Shown: positions 36,661 through 45,786, numbered from the stretch's first letter. The stretch is DNA of 64,000 nucleotides from Brevibacterium marinum (GCF_011927955.1 NZ_JAATJN010000001.1:1674001-1738000); one strand, 5' to 3'. Notes: generated from the letters alone by a model not told the origin. A program made the numbers and translations.

Positions 36661-38823
36661 TCAGAGGCCCGCACGGTGGCGACGCGTCAGGTAGATCGCG
36701 GCTCCACCACCGGCAACGAGCAGAGCAGCGAGTCCGCCGAGTGCGAGGGTGCCGTTGGCACCGGTGCGCGGCAGGTCGCCACCGTCGGCAGCAGCCGATG
36801 CATTCGCATTGGAGCTGTCGTTGGCGTCGTTGTCAGCATTCGCCGAGGCGTTGGCCTCGTTGTCGCTGTCAGCGGAGGCGTTTGCGTCAGCGGTGGCAGC
36901 GGCGGAGTCATCCGCGTTGGCCGAAGCGTTCGCGTCGTCGTTGCTGGCAGCCGATGCATCGGCATCGTTGTTGGCTGCCGCCGAGTCATCGGCATCAGCC
37001 GAGGAGTTCGCATCGTCGTTGGCAGCAGACGAGTCGTCTGCATCTGCGGATGCGGAATCATCGGCGTCTGCGGAGGCCGAGTCATCGGCATCGGCAGAAG
37101 CGGAGTCGTCAGCATCTGCGTCATCGCCCGGTGCTTCATCGGCATCGGTCGCACGGACCGAGGAGGAAGCCAGGTTGATGTCGGCAACTGCGTCAGCGGC
37201 CTGAGGCGATGCCTGAGGCGATGCCTGAGGCGCGGACTGAGCACTGTTGGGTGCGGGTGTTCCCGGCAGCAGCTCGAGGCTGACGGCGTTGACGGTGAAG
37301 CCATCGGCGTCGGTGCCCTTGACGTTGCTGTCCTCAGCAGGATCGCGCTTCGTGGGCTGCTCGTTGATCGTCAGATCGACGATCTGATTGAGACCTTCGA
37401 AGACGGGGTCGAGGTCGGAGAGGACCGGATCGACGGCGCCGGTGATTCCGTCGGTGACCGATTCGGTTGTGGAATCGAGGATTCCACCGGTGATCGGCTG
37501 GGTGATCGCCAGGAGCTGCTCAAGCAGGGGACCGGTGAGCGAGTTCAGCAGTTCGCCGATGTCGATACCGGCGAGCTTGAGGTCCGTCGTGATCTCCGGA
37601 TCGCCCTCACCGGATCCGGCGAGCTGGCCGAGGGTCGCATCGATGTCGACCTTGCCGTCAGCTGCGGGGATACCCGCTGCTGTGGCCTTTGCCGGCAGGG
37701 AGACCTCGACGCGGACCTCGTTGAGCGCGTCCTTGACGGTCTCGTTGAGCTTGCCGGAGAGTGAGCCGAGGGCATCGGCAACTGCGTCGGTGATCTTTCC
37801 GATGGAATCGGAGGTCAGCACCTGAGTGTTGGGATCGAGGCTGTTGAGATCCTCGCCGTTCTCACCCTTGACGACCTTGGCGAGGTCGATCTTGATGTCG
37901 CCGTTCTTGAGGTCGATGGAGACAATGCCCGCGTCGTCCTCGAGCTTCTCGTTGACGACGTTCTCGACGACGCTGTTGAGGGCGTCCTGAGCTTCGACGT
38001 TGACGGAGGTGTCGTCGCCGCCGAGGCTGACGTCCGCGAGGCCCGTCTTGACATCGATGCCGGCCTGACCCAGTTTGTCAGCGAGGCCCTCTTCGGCGAT
38101 GGCGTCGTCGAGGGTGCCGCCGGCTCCGTCGACGACTTCGTTGAGCGAGTCGGAGAGTCCGCCGACTGCCGGGCTGGAGACGGTCATGACACCGTCAGCG
38201 ACAGCATATTCGGAGGAAGGATCCTCGGCACCGTTCGCCTCTGCGGTCGAGGCAACAGCGCCAAGCGAGAGCGAGAGTTCATCGACGATGCTGTCGGTGA
38301 CTCCGTCGATTCCGGCCTGGCTCAGGACCTGAGTGAGATCGACTTCGGCGTTTCCGTAGTCCCCGTTGTTGACGTCGTCCACGTTGAGAGCGCCATCCTT
38401 GCCGACTGCGCCGGCGCTGGCCTTGGCGCTGTCCGCCGAGGGGGCATAGCCGTAGGAGTTGAGAGCTCCGGCTTCTCCGAGCTTGATGAGACCGTCGCCG
38501 TCGGGCTGGCTGATGACGGGCAGCGAGACGCCGTCGCCGAGGTCCAGGTCAATCGCGTTCAGCGCTTCTGCGTTGAGAGGCGTCTTGGCTTCCTCGGGGT
38601 TGCTGGGGAAGCTGCTGTATGCGCCCGCGGCATCGATGAGCTGCTCGTCGAGGATGTCCGACTGGACCAGCTGTCCAAGCGCTTCAGCATCTTCATTGGG
38701 GTTCTGCTCGGCGGCAGCGGTGGGCGCCGTGACCATAACGGTGAGACCGAGCGCGGTGGCTGCGGCTACGCCACCGACCGCGATCTTACGCACGGGCGGC
38801 TGCCCGTTCCGAAGCTTCTTCAT
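36661..38823 (-). CDS. LPXTG-anchored surface protein, choice-of-anchor G type
   Basis: A 720-residue cell-wall protein. ATG 38823 follows GGAGAAAG and leads a signal peptide (KKLRNG..., hydrophobic core IAVGGVAAATALGLTV, cleavage near TAAAEQ). The folded part (about residues 40-520) has the pattern of the choice-of-anchor G family (YGYAPSADSAKASAGAVG, then a beta-rich repeat architecture). Residues about 560-680 are an Ala/Asp/Ser linker with 8-residue units (ADADDSAS). It ends with the sortase signal LPRTG, a hydrophobic helix and RRHR. It is paralogous to the gene at 39408-42305, and both have similar terminators. No sortase gene is in the window. Adhesive function is a family-level guess. 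Confidence 0.88.
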   Translation of the reverse strand: MKKLRNGQPPVRKIAVGGVAAATALGLTVMVTAPTAAAEQNPNEDAEALGQLVQSDILDEQLIDAAGAYSSFPSNPEEAKTPLNAEALNAIDLDLGDGVSLPVISQPDGDGLIKLGEAGALNSYGYAPSADSAKASAGAVGKDGALNVDDVNNGDYGNAEVDLTQVLSQAGIDGVTDSIVDELSLSLGAVASTAEANGAEDPSSEYAVADGVMTVSSPAVGGLSDSLNEVVDGAGGTLDDAIAEEGLADKLGQAGIDVKTGLADVSLGGDDTSVNVEAQDALNSVVENVVNEKLEDDAGIVSIDLKNGDIKIDLAKVVKGENGEDLNSLDPNTQVLTSDSIGKITDAVADALGSLSGKLNETVKDALNEVRVEVSLPAKATAAGIPAADGKVDIDATLGQLAGSGEGDPEITTDLKLAGIDIGELLNSLTGPLLEQLLAITQPITGGILDSTTESVTDGITGAVDPVLSDLDPVFEGLNQIVDLTINEQPTKRDPAEDSNVKGTDADGFTVNAVSLELLPGTPAPNSAQSAPQASPQASPQAADAVADINLASSSVRATDADEAPGDDADADDSASADADDSASADADDSASADADDSSAANDDANSSADADDSAAANNDADASAASNDDANASANADDSAAATADANASADSDNEANASANADNDANDSSNANASAAADGGDLPRTGANGTLALGGLAALLVAGGGAAIYLTRRHRAGL
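36790..37135 (-). repeat. Low-complexity Ala/Asp/Ser linker region of the first LPXTG gene
   Basis: The region encodes a wall-spanning linker. Between about 37036 and 37110 the DNA consists of consecutive 24-base units encoding eight residues on the pattern SADADDSA; outside it, units degrade. The repeats are coding, not a CRISPR array, since unit and spacer are not distinguishable. Confidence 0.8.
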
Positions 38824-39334
38824 CTTTCTCCACTTCCATTTGTGAGATCGACCGACGGTTATTACGTACAAGGTGACAAGGTGTTTTCCGGTCGACCGCA
38901 GCTCAGCCTACAAGGTCATTGGAGAATAATGCGTAAGTCATGAGAGATATAACGAGAATGTAACAGACCGGGCCTGACCTCGGGTTCGAGTGACCAAAAT
39001 GAACTAAAAGCGAACGCTTCATGGGTCTGGCCGGTCGTGGACCGGCAACGCCATCGTGTCGTTCGGCGGTGATCCTGGGCAAAGCGCCTGTCCGGTATCT
39101 GAACACATATTCTTCCTTATGTTTCAAGATGCGAGTGGCACGATGGACACCCGTGTGGGGCGATCGGTCGACTCATCGTGCGTAATATTAAAGAATTGTC
39201 ACAAGGTGCGTGTCGGTAATTACCAGAGAGTAACCATTAGCTGCTCAACTTCGTGTGAGTAGATCAGCTGTTGTTCACGGTGTGGAACATTGGCGAGTGG
39301 CGTAGCGTCCGCAGGCGGCGAAATGAATGAGAAG
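38824..39334. other. Gene-free promoter region of the first LPXTG gene
   Basis: About 510 bases with no convincing gene. It is less GC-rich than its surroundings and must contain the minus-strand promoter of the 38823 gene. GTAAC/GTAAT pentamers recur: GTAAC at 38961-38965, a perfect 10-base palindrome GGTAATTACC at 39215-39224, and GTAAC at 39230-39234. No tRNA or riboswitch was recognised. Confidence 0.6.
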
Positions 39335-39372
39335 AACGGCGGGGTCGGAGCTCTCGCTCCGACCCCGCCGTT
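39335..39372 (-). terminator. Rho-independent terminator of the second LPXTG gene
   Basis: A perfect 16-base stem (39335-39350 with 39357-39372) and the six-base loop CTCTCG. It lies 35 bases downstream of the stop of the gene at 39408-42305. On the minus strand it is followed by TTCTTCTC. The stem differs by one base from the hairpin at 36583. Confidence 0.85.
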
Positions 39373-39407
39373 CAGGCGCTCAGCTCAGTGGCTGAGTGTC
39401 TTGTGTA

Positions 39408-42305
39408 TCAGTTCCTACCGGCGGAGGCGCGGTAGCGGCGGGTTCCGAAGACTACCGCGGCACCACCTGCGATGAGCAGGGCGGCGAAGCCGACCATGGT
39501 CAGAGCGCCGTCGGCACCTGTCCGTGGCAGATCCCCACCGTCGCTGCTGCCAGCGGCGTTCGTGCTCGAACCGGCCGAGGCGTTCGAGCTGGCCGAAGCG
39601 TTCGTCGAAGCCGACTGATCGGAGTCTGCCGAAGCAGATGCCTTGTCAGCATCGTCGTCGGAAGACGCGCTGGCTTCCGCACCATCGGCGTCTGCAGAAG
39701 CCGAGGCCTCTGCTTCGGCGCCGTCAGCGTCAGCCTCTGCAGCTGCACCGTCGGCGTCGGCTTCTGCGCCATCGGCATCTGCAGCGGCAGTGGTGTCGAC
39801 GTTGGAGTCGTCGCCTTCTGCTGCAGCGTCAGTTTCATCGTTGGCTGCTGCTTCGGCCGAAGCCGCGGCAGATGAGTCCGCGTTCGCGGCTACTGCAGAC
39901 GCTGCTGCGGCATTGGCGTCTGAGGCTGCGGTGGTGTCTGCGTTTGCCTCTTCGGTGGCATCAGCGAATGCTGCCGCCTCTGCTGCTGCGGTCGCCGAGG
40001 CGTTTGTTTCGGTGGTCGCATCAGCAGAGGTCTCGGAAGACGCATCTTCGGTTGCTGCTGATTCTGCCGCTGCCGAGGCGTCGACGTCCGCGGCGGCAGA
40101 TGCCGTGGTGTCGGCGTCGGCAGTGGCGGCAGCCTGTGCGGCTGCTTCTGCAACGGCGTTTTCGTTGTTGTCAGCGTTCGCCGAAGCTGATGCTGAGGCC
40201 GATGCATTGGCATTGACATCCGATTCGCTGGAAGCGTCAGCGACTGCCGAATCATCTGCGTCGGCCGCGGCTGCTGCCGAGGCTTCGGAAGACGAGTCCG
40301 CGTTCGAAGCCACGCTGGCGGCTGCTGCCGGGTCTGCGTCTGCTGCTGCATTGGTGTCTGCGTTAGTCGCATCCGTGTTGTCAGCGTTCGATGCTGCCTC
40401 TGCTGCTACGTTTGCCGAGGCGTTTGTCTCGGTAGTCGCATCAGCGGAGGTTTCAGACGACGCATCTTCAGTTGCCGCAGATTCTGCCGCTGCTTCTGCA
40501 GTGGCATCAGCGGCTGCTGATTCGTCAGTGCTGGCATCGGCCTGAGCCGCAGCCTGTGCTGCTACCTGAGCCGAAGCATTGGAATCGTCGTCAGCGTCTG
40601 CCGAGGCCGCGGCCGAAGCTGCAGCGTTGGTGTTCGCATCTTCGTCGCCTGGTTCCTCCGGCGCCTCATCGGTCGCACGCACCGAGGAGGAGGCGAGGTT
40701 GATGTCGGCAACGCTGACGGCGGCCTGCGGGGCTGCGTCACCGTCCGGATCGACACCCGGTAGAAGTTCAAGGCTCACTGCGCTGACGGTGAATCCTGGA
40801 CCGTTATCGCCCTTGACCTGGCTCTCCTGGTCTTTCAGAGTCGGCTGCTCGTTGATCGTCAGTTCGACCACCTGGTTGAGCGCACCGAAGACGGGGTCGA
40901 GGTTGTCGAGCAGTGGATCGACAATTCCGGTGACTGAGCCCGACAGCTCGTCGACGGTGGCCGTGAGGATACCGCCGACGAGCGGTTCGGTGATATTCAG
41001 AACCGCGGTGATCAGCGGCTGAGTGATGGCATTGAGCACTGTTCCGACAGGCACTCCGAGCAGCGAGAGGTCGGTATCCACTATCGGATCCGTGTTGTCT
41101 GTTCCTGCCAGCTGCCCCAGGGTGGCGTCCACAGTGACCTTGCCGTTAGCAGCTCCGACATTAAGCAGCTCGATACTTGCTGGCAGCTCGATGACGAGGT
41201 GCACCTCGTTGAGCGCTTCAGTCATGGTTTCTGTGACTTTGCCGGTCAGTTCGCCTAGAGCGTCGGCCACTGCGGTTGTAATCTTCGAAATCGTGTCCGA
41301 GGTCAGGACCTGAGTGTTTGGGTCGAGGCCGTTGAGGTCTTCGCCGTTTCCGCCCTCGACAATCTTCGCGAGATCAATTTTGATGTCGCCGGACTCGAGA
41401 TCGATCGAGACGATGCCTGATTGATCTTCGAGCGCCTCATTGATGACGTTCTCGACGACGCTGTTGAGCGCATCGCGAACTTCCACGGTCACGGTGGTGT
41501 TTTCTCCGCCGATCTCGACCGCCGCCGCCAGTACGTCAATGTCTAGGCCGAGGCCCGCGAGATCATTGACGAGACCCTCGTCGCCGATGACCTCTTCGAG
41601 AGTTTCTCCAGTGCCGTCAACGAGCTCAGTGAGAGTGCTCGAAATGTCACTGACTGCGGGGCTCGAAACCGTCAGGATACCGTCTGCAACCACGTATTCG
41701 GAGTTATCGGCTTCGCCGTTGCTGTCAGCAGTTGAAGCGATCGCGCCGAGTTCCAGGCTGAGTTCGTCGACGATCTCATCGGTGATTCCGTCGAGGCCGA
41801 GCTGTCCGAGGACAGCCGTCAGATCGACATTGGCGTTGCCGAACTCACCGTTGTTGATGTCGTCGAGGTTGAGAGCGCCGTCGGAACCGACGGCACCGGC
41901 GCTGGCCTTGGCTTCGTTGTAAGCCGGGGCATGACCGTAGGCGTTGAGCGCTCCGGCGTTGCCGAGGTCGAGCAGGCCGTCTCCGCCTTCTTCGCTGATC
42001 AGCGGAAGGCTCAGTCCCGGCAGTTCAATTCCGAGAGTCTGCAGCACTTCGAGGTTGAGAGGAGTGGTGTCCGCTTCCTCGCTCGAAGGCGAGCTGCTGT
42101 AGGCAGACAGCGCTTCGACAGCGTCCTCTTCAAGCAGCGAAGCGTCGATGAGCTGGCCAAAGGCCTCAGCATCTTCGGCGGGGTTCTGTTCTTCGGCGGC
42201 GCCTGGTGACGTTGTCATCAGGGTGAGCCCGAGCGCTGTGGCGGCGGCAACGCCTCCGACAGCTATTTTGCGACCGGTCGATTGCCGGCCTCGCAGCATC
42301 TTCAT
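39408..42305 (-). CDS. LPXTG-anchored surface protein, paralogue with longer linker
   Basis: A 965-residue cell-wall protein paralogous to the 720-residue neighbour. ATG 42305 follows GGAGAAAC and starts a signal peptide whose core KIAVGGVAAATALGLT is identical to the neighbour's. The folded part is choice-of-anchor G-like with YGHAPAYNEAKASAGAVG. The Ala/Asp/Ser/Glu/Thr linker (about residues 560-925) is roughly three times longer than in the paralogue. It ends LPRTG, a hydrophobic helix and RRYRAS. The gene pair looks like a tandem duplication followed by linker expansion. It is on the minus strand, facing away from dps across a 770-base gap. Function is presumed surface adhesion or matrix. 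Confidence 0.88.
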   Translation of the reverse strand: MKMLRGRQSTGRKIAVGGVAAATALGLTLMTTSPGAAEEQNPAEDAEAFGQLIDASLLEEDAVEALSAYSSSPSSEEADTTPLNLEVLQTLGIELPGLSLPLISEEGGDGLLDLGNAGALNAYGHAPAYNEAKASAGAVGSDGALNLDDINNGEFGNANVDLTAVLGQLGLDGITDEIVDELSLELGAIASTADSNGEADNSEYVVADGILTVSSPAVSDISSTLTELVDGTGETLEEVIGDEGLVNDLAGLGLDIDVLAAAVEIGGENTTVTVEVRDALNSVVENVINEALEDQSGIVSIDLESGDIKIDLAKIVEGGNGEDLNGLDPNTQVLTSDTISKITTAVADALGELTGKVTETMTEALNEVHLVIELPASIELLNVGAANGKVTVDATLGQLAGTDNTDPIVDTDLSLLGVPVGTVLNAITQPLITAVLNITEPLVGGILTATVDELSGSVTGIVDPLLDNLDPVFGALNQVVELTINEQPTLKDQESQVKGDNGPGFTVSAVSLELLPGVDPDGDAAPQAAVSVADINLASSSVRATDEAPEEPGDEDANTNAAASAAASADADDDSNASAQVAAQAAAQADASTDESAAADATAEAAAESAATEDASSETSADATTETNASANVAAEAASNADNTDATNADTNAAADADPAAAASVASNADSSSEASAAAAADADDSAVADASSESDVNANASASASASANADNNENAVAEAAAQAAATADADTTASAAADVDASAAAESAATEDASSETSADATTETNASATAAAEAAAFADATEEANADTTAASDANAAAASAVAANADSSAAASAEAAANDETDAAAEGDDSNVDTTAAADADGAEADADGAAAEADADGAEAEASASADADGAEASASSDDDADKASASADSDQSASTNASASSNASAGSSTNAAGSSDGGDLPRTGADGALTMVGFAALLIAGGAAVVFGTRRYRASAGRN
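39560..40660 (-). repeat. Long low-complexity Ala-rich linker region of the second LPXTG gene
   Basis: About 1.1 kb coding for Ala, Asp, Ser, Glu, Thr and Asn in degenerate short repeats. Segments such as SAATEDASSETSADATTET recur at about 40000-40065 and about 40430-40490, showing internal duplication. It explains many spurious open frames on the opposite strand. Confidence 0.85.
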
Positions 42306-43019
42306 GTTTCTCCACATCGTTAGGAACGTGAGCATCCGCTGGACGGAAACAGGCAGTCTCCTGGCAGATCCCTCACAACATTACTAAGTAACAAAAAAGT
42401 AATCACAGAATCACGGAGAAAGTTATGGTCTCGTTACAAACCTGGGCAGCCGGAGTGCCGTGGAACCATGAATTGTCTGTAGTTCGCAACTGGCTGTGAT
42501 CGAACAGTTCTGTAGTTCCAGTTGAATGTGTCGCTGTCGACCGTGGCGTCCTGGCTTGCGTGTCCGTGCGTAATGCCTTATCAGAGAACCATGTAGCGGT
42601 CTCGCTGTGGGCGAGTGTCTGGGAGTGGGGCTTCGTGTGTGGTTGAAGAGTGGCTCCTGGATTCCGCGCCCCGTGAGTCATTTTGCCCTTTCCGCTTTGG
42701 TCGCGGAGGAGTAATTGAAATCATGACGTTTCTGTTGGAAACGTGACCCAGGTGCGGTGAGCTGCTCGGGATTTGGACGGTCGGGGACCGACCGGCTCTC
42801 CGCAAAGCTTGGAGAAAGCTGTCAGTTTCTTGCTTGCACCGTGAACACGAGCGAAATAGAGCCAGAGCATCCATGACAGCAGACAAGAGGGGGTGAAGCG
42901 TGGGCGTGGGGAGGCGATGCGCCGTCATCGGCGCAGCCCACCAGACCGGCACAACTCCGGCGTCGAATTTCTGGTTCGAGACGGACTGGTCCAGGTCGAA
43001 CCCGTATGCGACGTAGAAG
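42306..43019. other. Gene-free region between the second LPXTG gene and dps
   Basis: About 710 bases without a credible gene. The end near 42306-42440 is AT-richer and holds TTACTAAGTAA at 42381-42391 and the tandem pair GTAAC (42388-42392) and GTAAT (42399-42403), eleven bases apart, probably upstream regulatory DNA of the 42305 gene. The rest to 43019 shows no hairpin, RNA or protein signature I can identify; frames on either strand lack a ribosome-binding site and recognisable domains. Confidence 0.6.
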
Positions 43020-43050
43020 AGCCCCACCTGGTGGATACTCAGGTGGGGCT
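43020..43050 (-). terminator. Terminator of dps
   Basis: An 11-base perfect stem, AGCCCCACCTG at 43020-43030 and CAGGTGGGGCT at 43040-43050, with a nine-base loop. It is 28 bases beyond the dps stop, and on the minus strand is followed by CTTCT. Confidence 0.8.
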
Positions 43051-43078
43051 CGCGAGCCGATCAGTTCAGGTCACTGAC

Positions 43079-43603
43079 TCACTTGGGTGTGCGAGTCTCA
43101 GCACTGATGAACCAGGCCTGCTGTTCGAGTTGTCCGATGGATTCGTGGAAGAGGTCTGCCGTCGTCGGGTCGGCGGAGTCGACCTCGTCGTGGCAGTTCC
43201 TCATTGTTGCGACCGTGGACTCAACGGCCTTGACCATGTGGTCGATCGCGTCGTGAGTGGTGATCTCACCGTCTGGGAAGACTGGCAGACTGGTCTGTTC
43301 GGCGACCACCGCTGGTCTTCCGTCCGGAGAGGCGTGGAGCGCGCGCATCCTCTCGGCCATGGTGTCGCTCCCGGCGCGAGCGATGCTCACCACCTCGTCG
43401 AGGTTGAGATGGAGATCTCGGAAGTTAGGGCCGACGATATTCCAGTGTGCCTGTTTGGCGGTGAGGCTCAACGCGATGAAGTCGACCAGGACTCCCTGCA
43501 GATTCTTTGTCAGGGCGTCAGAAGCGACGAAACCCCCTTCAGCGTTCTCGCGCTGAGTCTTCTCTGAGCCGTGCGGCTGAGGAACAGTGACTGACTCTGT
43601 CAT
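43079..43603 (-). CDS. dps: DNA-protecting ferritin-like protein Dps
   Basis: A 174-residue mini-ferritin that stores iron using H2O2 and shields DNA. The inter-subunit ferroxidase residues are all present: His53 in KQAHWN, His65 and Asp69 in LHLNLDE, and Asp80 and Glu84 in GSDTMAE, the same spacing as in E. coli Dps. ATG 43603 follows GGAGCGAATTTC; the open frame to 43810 is not used. It is divergent from the gas vesicle operon, with 364 bases between. The N-terminal lead of about 25 residues is acidic/polar rather than Lys-rich, so direct DNA binding is uncertain. Confidence 0.93.
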   Translation of the reverse strand: MTESVTVPQPHGSEKTQRENAEGGFVASDALTKNLQGVLVDFIALSLTAKQAHWNIVGPNFRDLHLNLDEVVSIARAGSDTMAERMRALHASPDGRPAVVAEQTSLPVFPDGEITTHDAIDHMVKAVESTVATMRNCHDEVDSADPTTADLFHESIGQLEQQAWFISAETRTPK

Positions 43604-43967
43604 GAAATTCGCTCCAATCTCTCCGAGTTCCGGAGTAGAAGACCACCATAACCGGGTGAGCCGCTGGCTGAAAGCCCCCTCAGAACAATCCTGCCCCCCC
43701 CTGACGGATCTGGGGTGGCCGGGCTGAATATTGATCAAGAGCAGATCGCTCTCGGCTTCGACACACATCAGAAGTCGGCAGATGCAGTCAGGAATCTGCG
43801 ACAGTCCCAAGCGACAGCCGGGGTACAGGCACCCCGACCAGCCGTCTCGGGAGATCTATTTTTACTGCGACACGGCATGGTGTATCCATACTGGCTGGGA
43901 TGTCAGTTCACCGTGTTCAAGGGTCCGATTGCTACATGCGCTGTGCGCACAGATTCGGAGGTACCCA
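43604..43967. other. Divergent dps / gas vesicle promoter region
   Basis: 364 bases between two divergent starts. It must hold both promoters; I cannot assign -35/-10 elements with confidence. A seven-C run at 43694-43700 and a short symmetrical GTATCCATAC around 43883-43892 are visible. GGAGG at 43958-43962 is the ribosome-binding site of the first gas vesicle gene. Confidence 0.5.
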
Positions 43968-44777
43968 GTGAACAACAAGATGAAAATCACAGGCCTGATA
44001 CTCGCGGGCTACATGCTGGGCAGAACGAAGAAGTTGGGGTTGGCCCTGACCATCGCCTCTTCGGTCGCTGGGTCAACTGCTGTAAAGAACCGCGACAACC
44101 TCATCGGAGGATTGAAGGAGTTCGCGGACTCGTCACCAGAGCTCAAAAGCCTGCAGGAGAAGGTCACGGGTCGTCTGGCAGACTCGGGGAAGAGTGCGGC
44201 CAAGGCCATGGCCGCAAAAGGCGTCGATCAGCTGAGCGCCAGACTTCAGGATCAGACCGACAAGATGAAGGCGACGCTGGACGCGACCGCTGAGGACCTC
44301 GACCCCACTTCAGAGGAGCCTGAGGACTCCGGCGAGGAGGAAGCCGCAGACGTCGACTCGGATGCTCCGGAGGATGACGCAGCGGTCGATGCGGAGGACG
44401 AGCAGTCCGAGACAGAAGACGTCGAAGAGCCGGCTGCCGAGGAAGAGCCACCGAAGAAGTCGGCACCACGCAAGCGTTCGTCCTCGAGCAGTTCCTCCAG
44501 CCGTAAGGGCGCAACGTCCAAGACCACGAGCACCGCACGTGGCGCCGGATCCAAGTCGACTGCGTCGAAGACTTCGTCGACGAAGAAGCGTTCGGCTGCG
44601 GCGAAGAAGCCTTCCACCTCTCGCAAGTCCAAGGAGGCGACCGATGAGGGAGGACTCAATTTTCGGCGGTCTCAAGCACTAAGCTCAGGAGTACGCCAAA
44701 ACCCTCGGTCGAAAAGCTCTCAGCTCCGCGGGAGACAAGGTCGACAAGATCGCCGACCGATTCGACGGAGTCGGTGA
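43968..44777 (+). CDS. GvpY-like gas vesicle accessory protein
   Basis: A 269-residue protein opening the gas vesicle operon. GTG 43968 has CGGAGG six bases before it; ATG 43980 is the alternative. Residues 6-33 are hydrophobic (ITGLILAGYMLGRTKKLGLALT), as in the GvpY-type protein of Streptomyces-like clusters. A strongly acidic middle (about 95-145) is followed by a Lys/Ser/Thr-rich, histone-H1-like tail (about 146-220). The last 40 residues, after EATDEGG, change to Arg/Ser-rich sequence and overlap gvpZ by 134 bases, which suggests the natural end is near 44645-44682 and was lost by a one-base slip. Function of GvpY is unknown; scaffold or membrane contact is possible. Confidence 0.65.
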   Translation: MNNKMKITGLILAGYMLGRTKKLGLALTIASSVAGSTAVKNRDNLIGGLKEFADSSPELKSLQEKVTGRLADSGKSAAKAMAAKGVDQLSARLQDQTDKMKATLDATAEDLDPTSEEPEDSGEEEAADVDSDAPEDDAAVDAEDEQSETEDVEEPAAEEEPPKKSAPRKRSSSSSSSSRKGATSKTTSTARGAGSKSTASKTSSTKKRSAAAKKPSTSRKSKEATDEGGLNFRRSQALSSGVRQNPRSKSSQLRGRQGRQDRRPIRRSR

Positions 44778-45754
44778 CGACGGTTCCACGGGAGAGGCGG
44801 CAAAGGCCGGCGCCGAGGAGATCGCCGAAGGCAAGTCTCCTGCCAAGGCGGCTCTCTCTGCGGCCACGGCAGGCGCCAAAGACAAGATCAAGGGCGTCTT
44901 CGGGGGTGGTTCGAGCGGTTCCGGAGGTTCTGGAGACTTCAAATTCTCGAACATCGTGGAGACGGCCGAGGTCGGGGTCCCGCTGTCGGTGGCGTACAAC
45001 GCGTTCACATCGTTCGAGGACTGGTCCGACTTCATGAAGAAGGTCGAGAACGTCGAGCGCAGCGACGACGTCAAACTCAGCGTCAAGGGCCAGGCAGTCT
45101 GGTCCCACCGCACGTGGGAAGCCACGATCACCGAGCAGGTTCCGGATTCGCACATCGTGTGGGAGTCGACCGGAGACAAGGGCTACATCAGCGGCAGCGT
45201 GTCTTTCCACGAAGTCGCCCCACGGCTGACTCGCATCATCGCGGTCGGCGAATACCACAAACAAGGCTTCATGGAAGGCGTCGGAGCTCTCTGGTTCACC
45301 GTTCCACGCCGCTTCCGTCTTGAGCTGAAGTTCTTCGTGCATCACGTGATGACACAGACGATCCTCGATCAGGAGGCTGTCGAAGGATGGCGCGGCGAGA
45401 TTCGCGATGGCGAAGTCGTCACTTCACACGAAGACGCCCTCGAAGAGGAACAGTCACAGGCTGAGGACGCCGACGACGGATACGAAGACGCAGTCGAGCC
45501 CGAGGAGTACCAGGAAGAACCTGAGGAAGACGAAGGTGAACCTGCGGAAGGCGAACCCCGAAGAGGGCGAGCCGGTCGACGCGCCAGCCGACGAGGACGT
45601 CGACGAGGAGTCGGCCGAGGACGTGGAGGACCCTGCTGAAGAGGCAGAAGAGCCAGCCGAGGAGGAAGAACTCGCCGAGGAGGAACCTGGCGAATACGAA
45701 GATGACGAACCCGAAGAGTACGAAGAATCCACCGAAGACCAGGGTGGACGCTGA
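44644..45754 (+). pseudogene. GvpZ-like SRPBCC-domain gas vesicle protein, interrupted
   Basis: ATG 44644 has a perfect AAGGAGG six bases upstream but meets an in-frame TAA at 44680-44682 after 12 codons. The same frame continues as clear coding sequence (AQEYAKTLGRKALSSAGDKV), the helical lead expected before the SRPBCC domain. That domain (about 44944-45420) has NIVETAEVGVPLSVAYNAF, SHRTWEATITEQVPD and HHVMTQTILDQEAVEGWRGE, as in actinobacterial gas vesicle clusters. At 45556-45559 a CCCC run shifts the frame: as written the protein ends at 45639 with an Arg-rich tail, while removing one C continues an acidic tail to 45754. The longest stretch uninterrupted from a start codon is 44956-45639. 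Probable lipid or hydrophobic-ligand fold; role unknown. Confidence 0.75.
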
Positions 45755-45786
45755 GCGTCGCCCTCAATGGAAAGTAGGTAGTGAGA

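Noticed and set aside
36676-40545. Long plus-strand frames opposite the two LPXTG genes
   Set aside because: They mirror the biased Ala/Asp/Ser codons of the real genes; no start signals, and the minus frames have signal peptides and LPXTG ends.
36790-40660. Regular repeats that could suggest a CRISPR array
   Set aside because: The units are contiguous, in codon multiples and inside open reading frames; no unique spacers and no cas genes.
42403-43027. Minus-strand open frames of 92 and 148 codons in the gap before dps
   Set aside because: No ribosome-binding site, unlikely composition and no recognisable domain; they cross each other and the LPXTG promoter region.
43715-44293. Plus-strand frame overlapping the start of the gas vesicle operon
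   Set aside because: Composition fits a shadow frame; the frame from GTG 43968 has the ribosome-binding site and the GvpY-like pattern.
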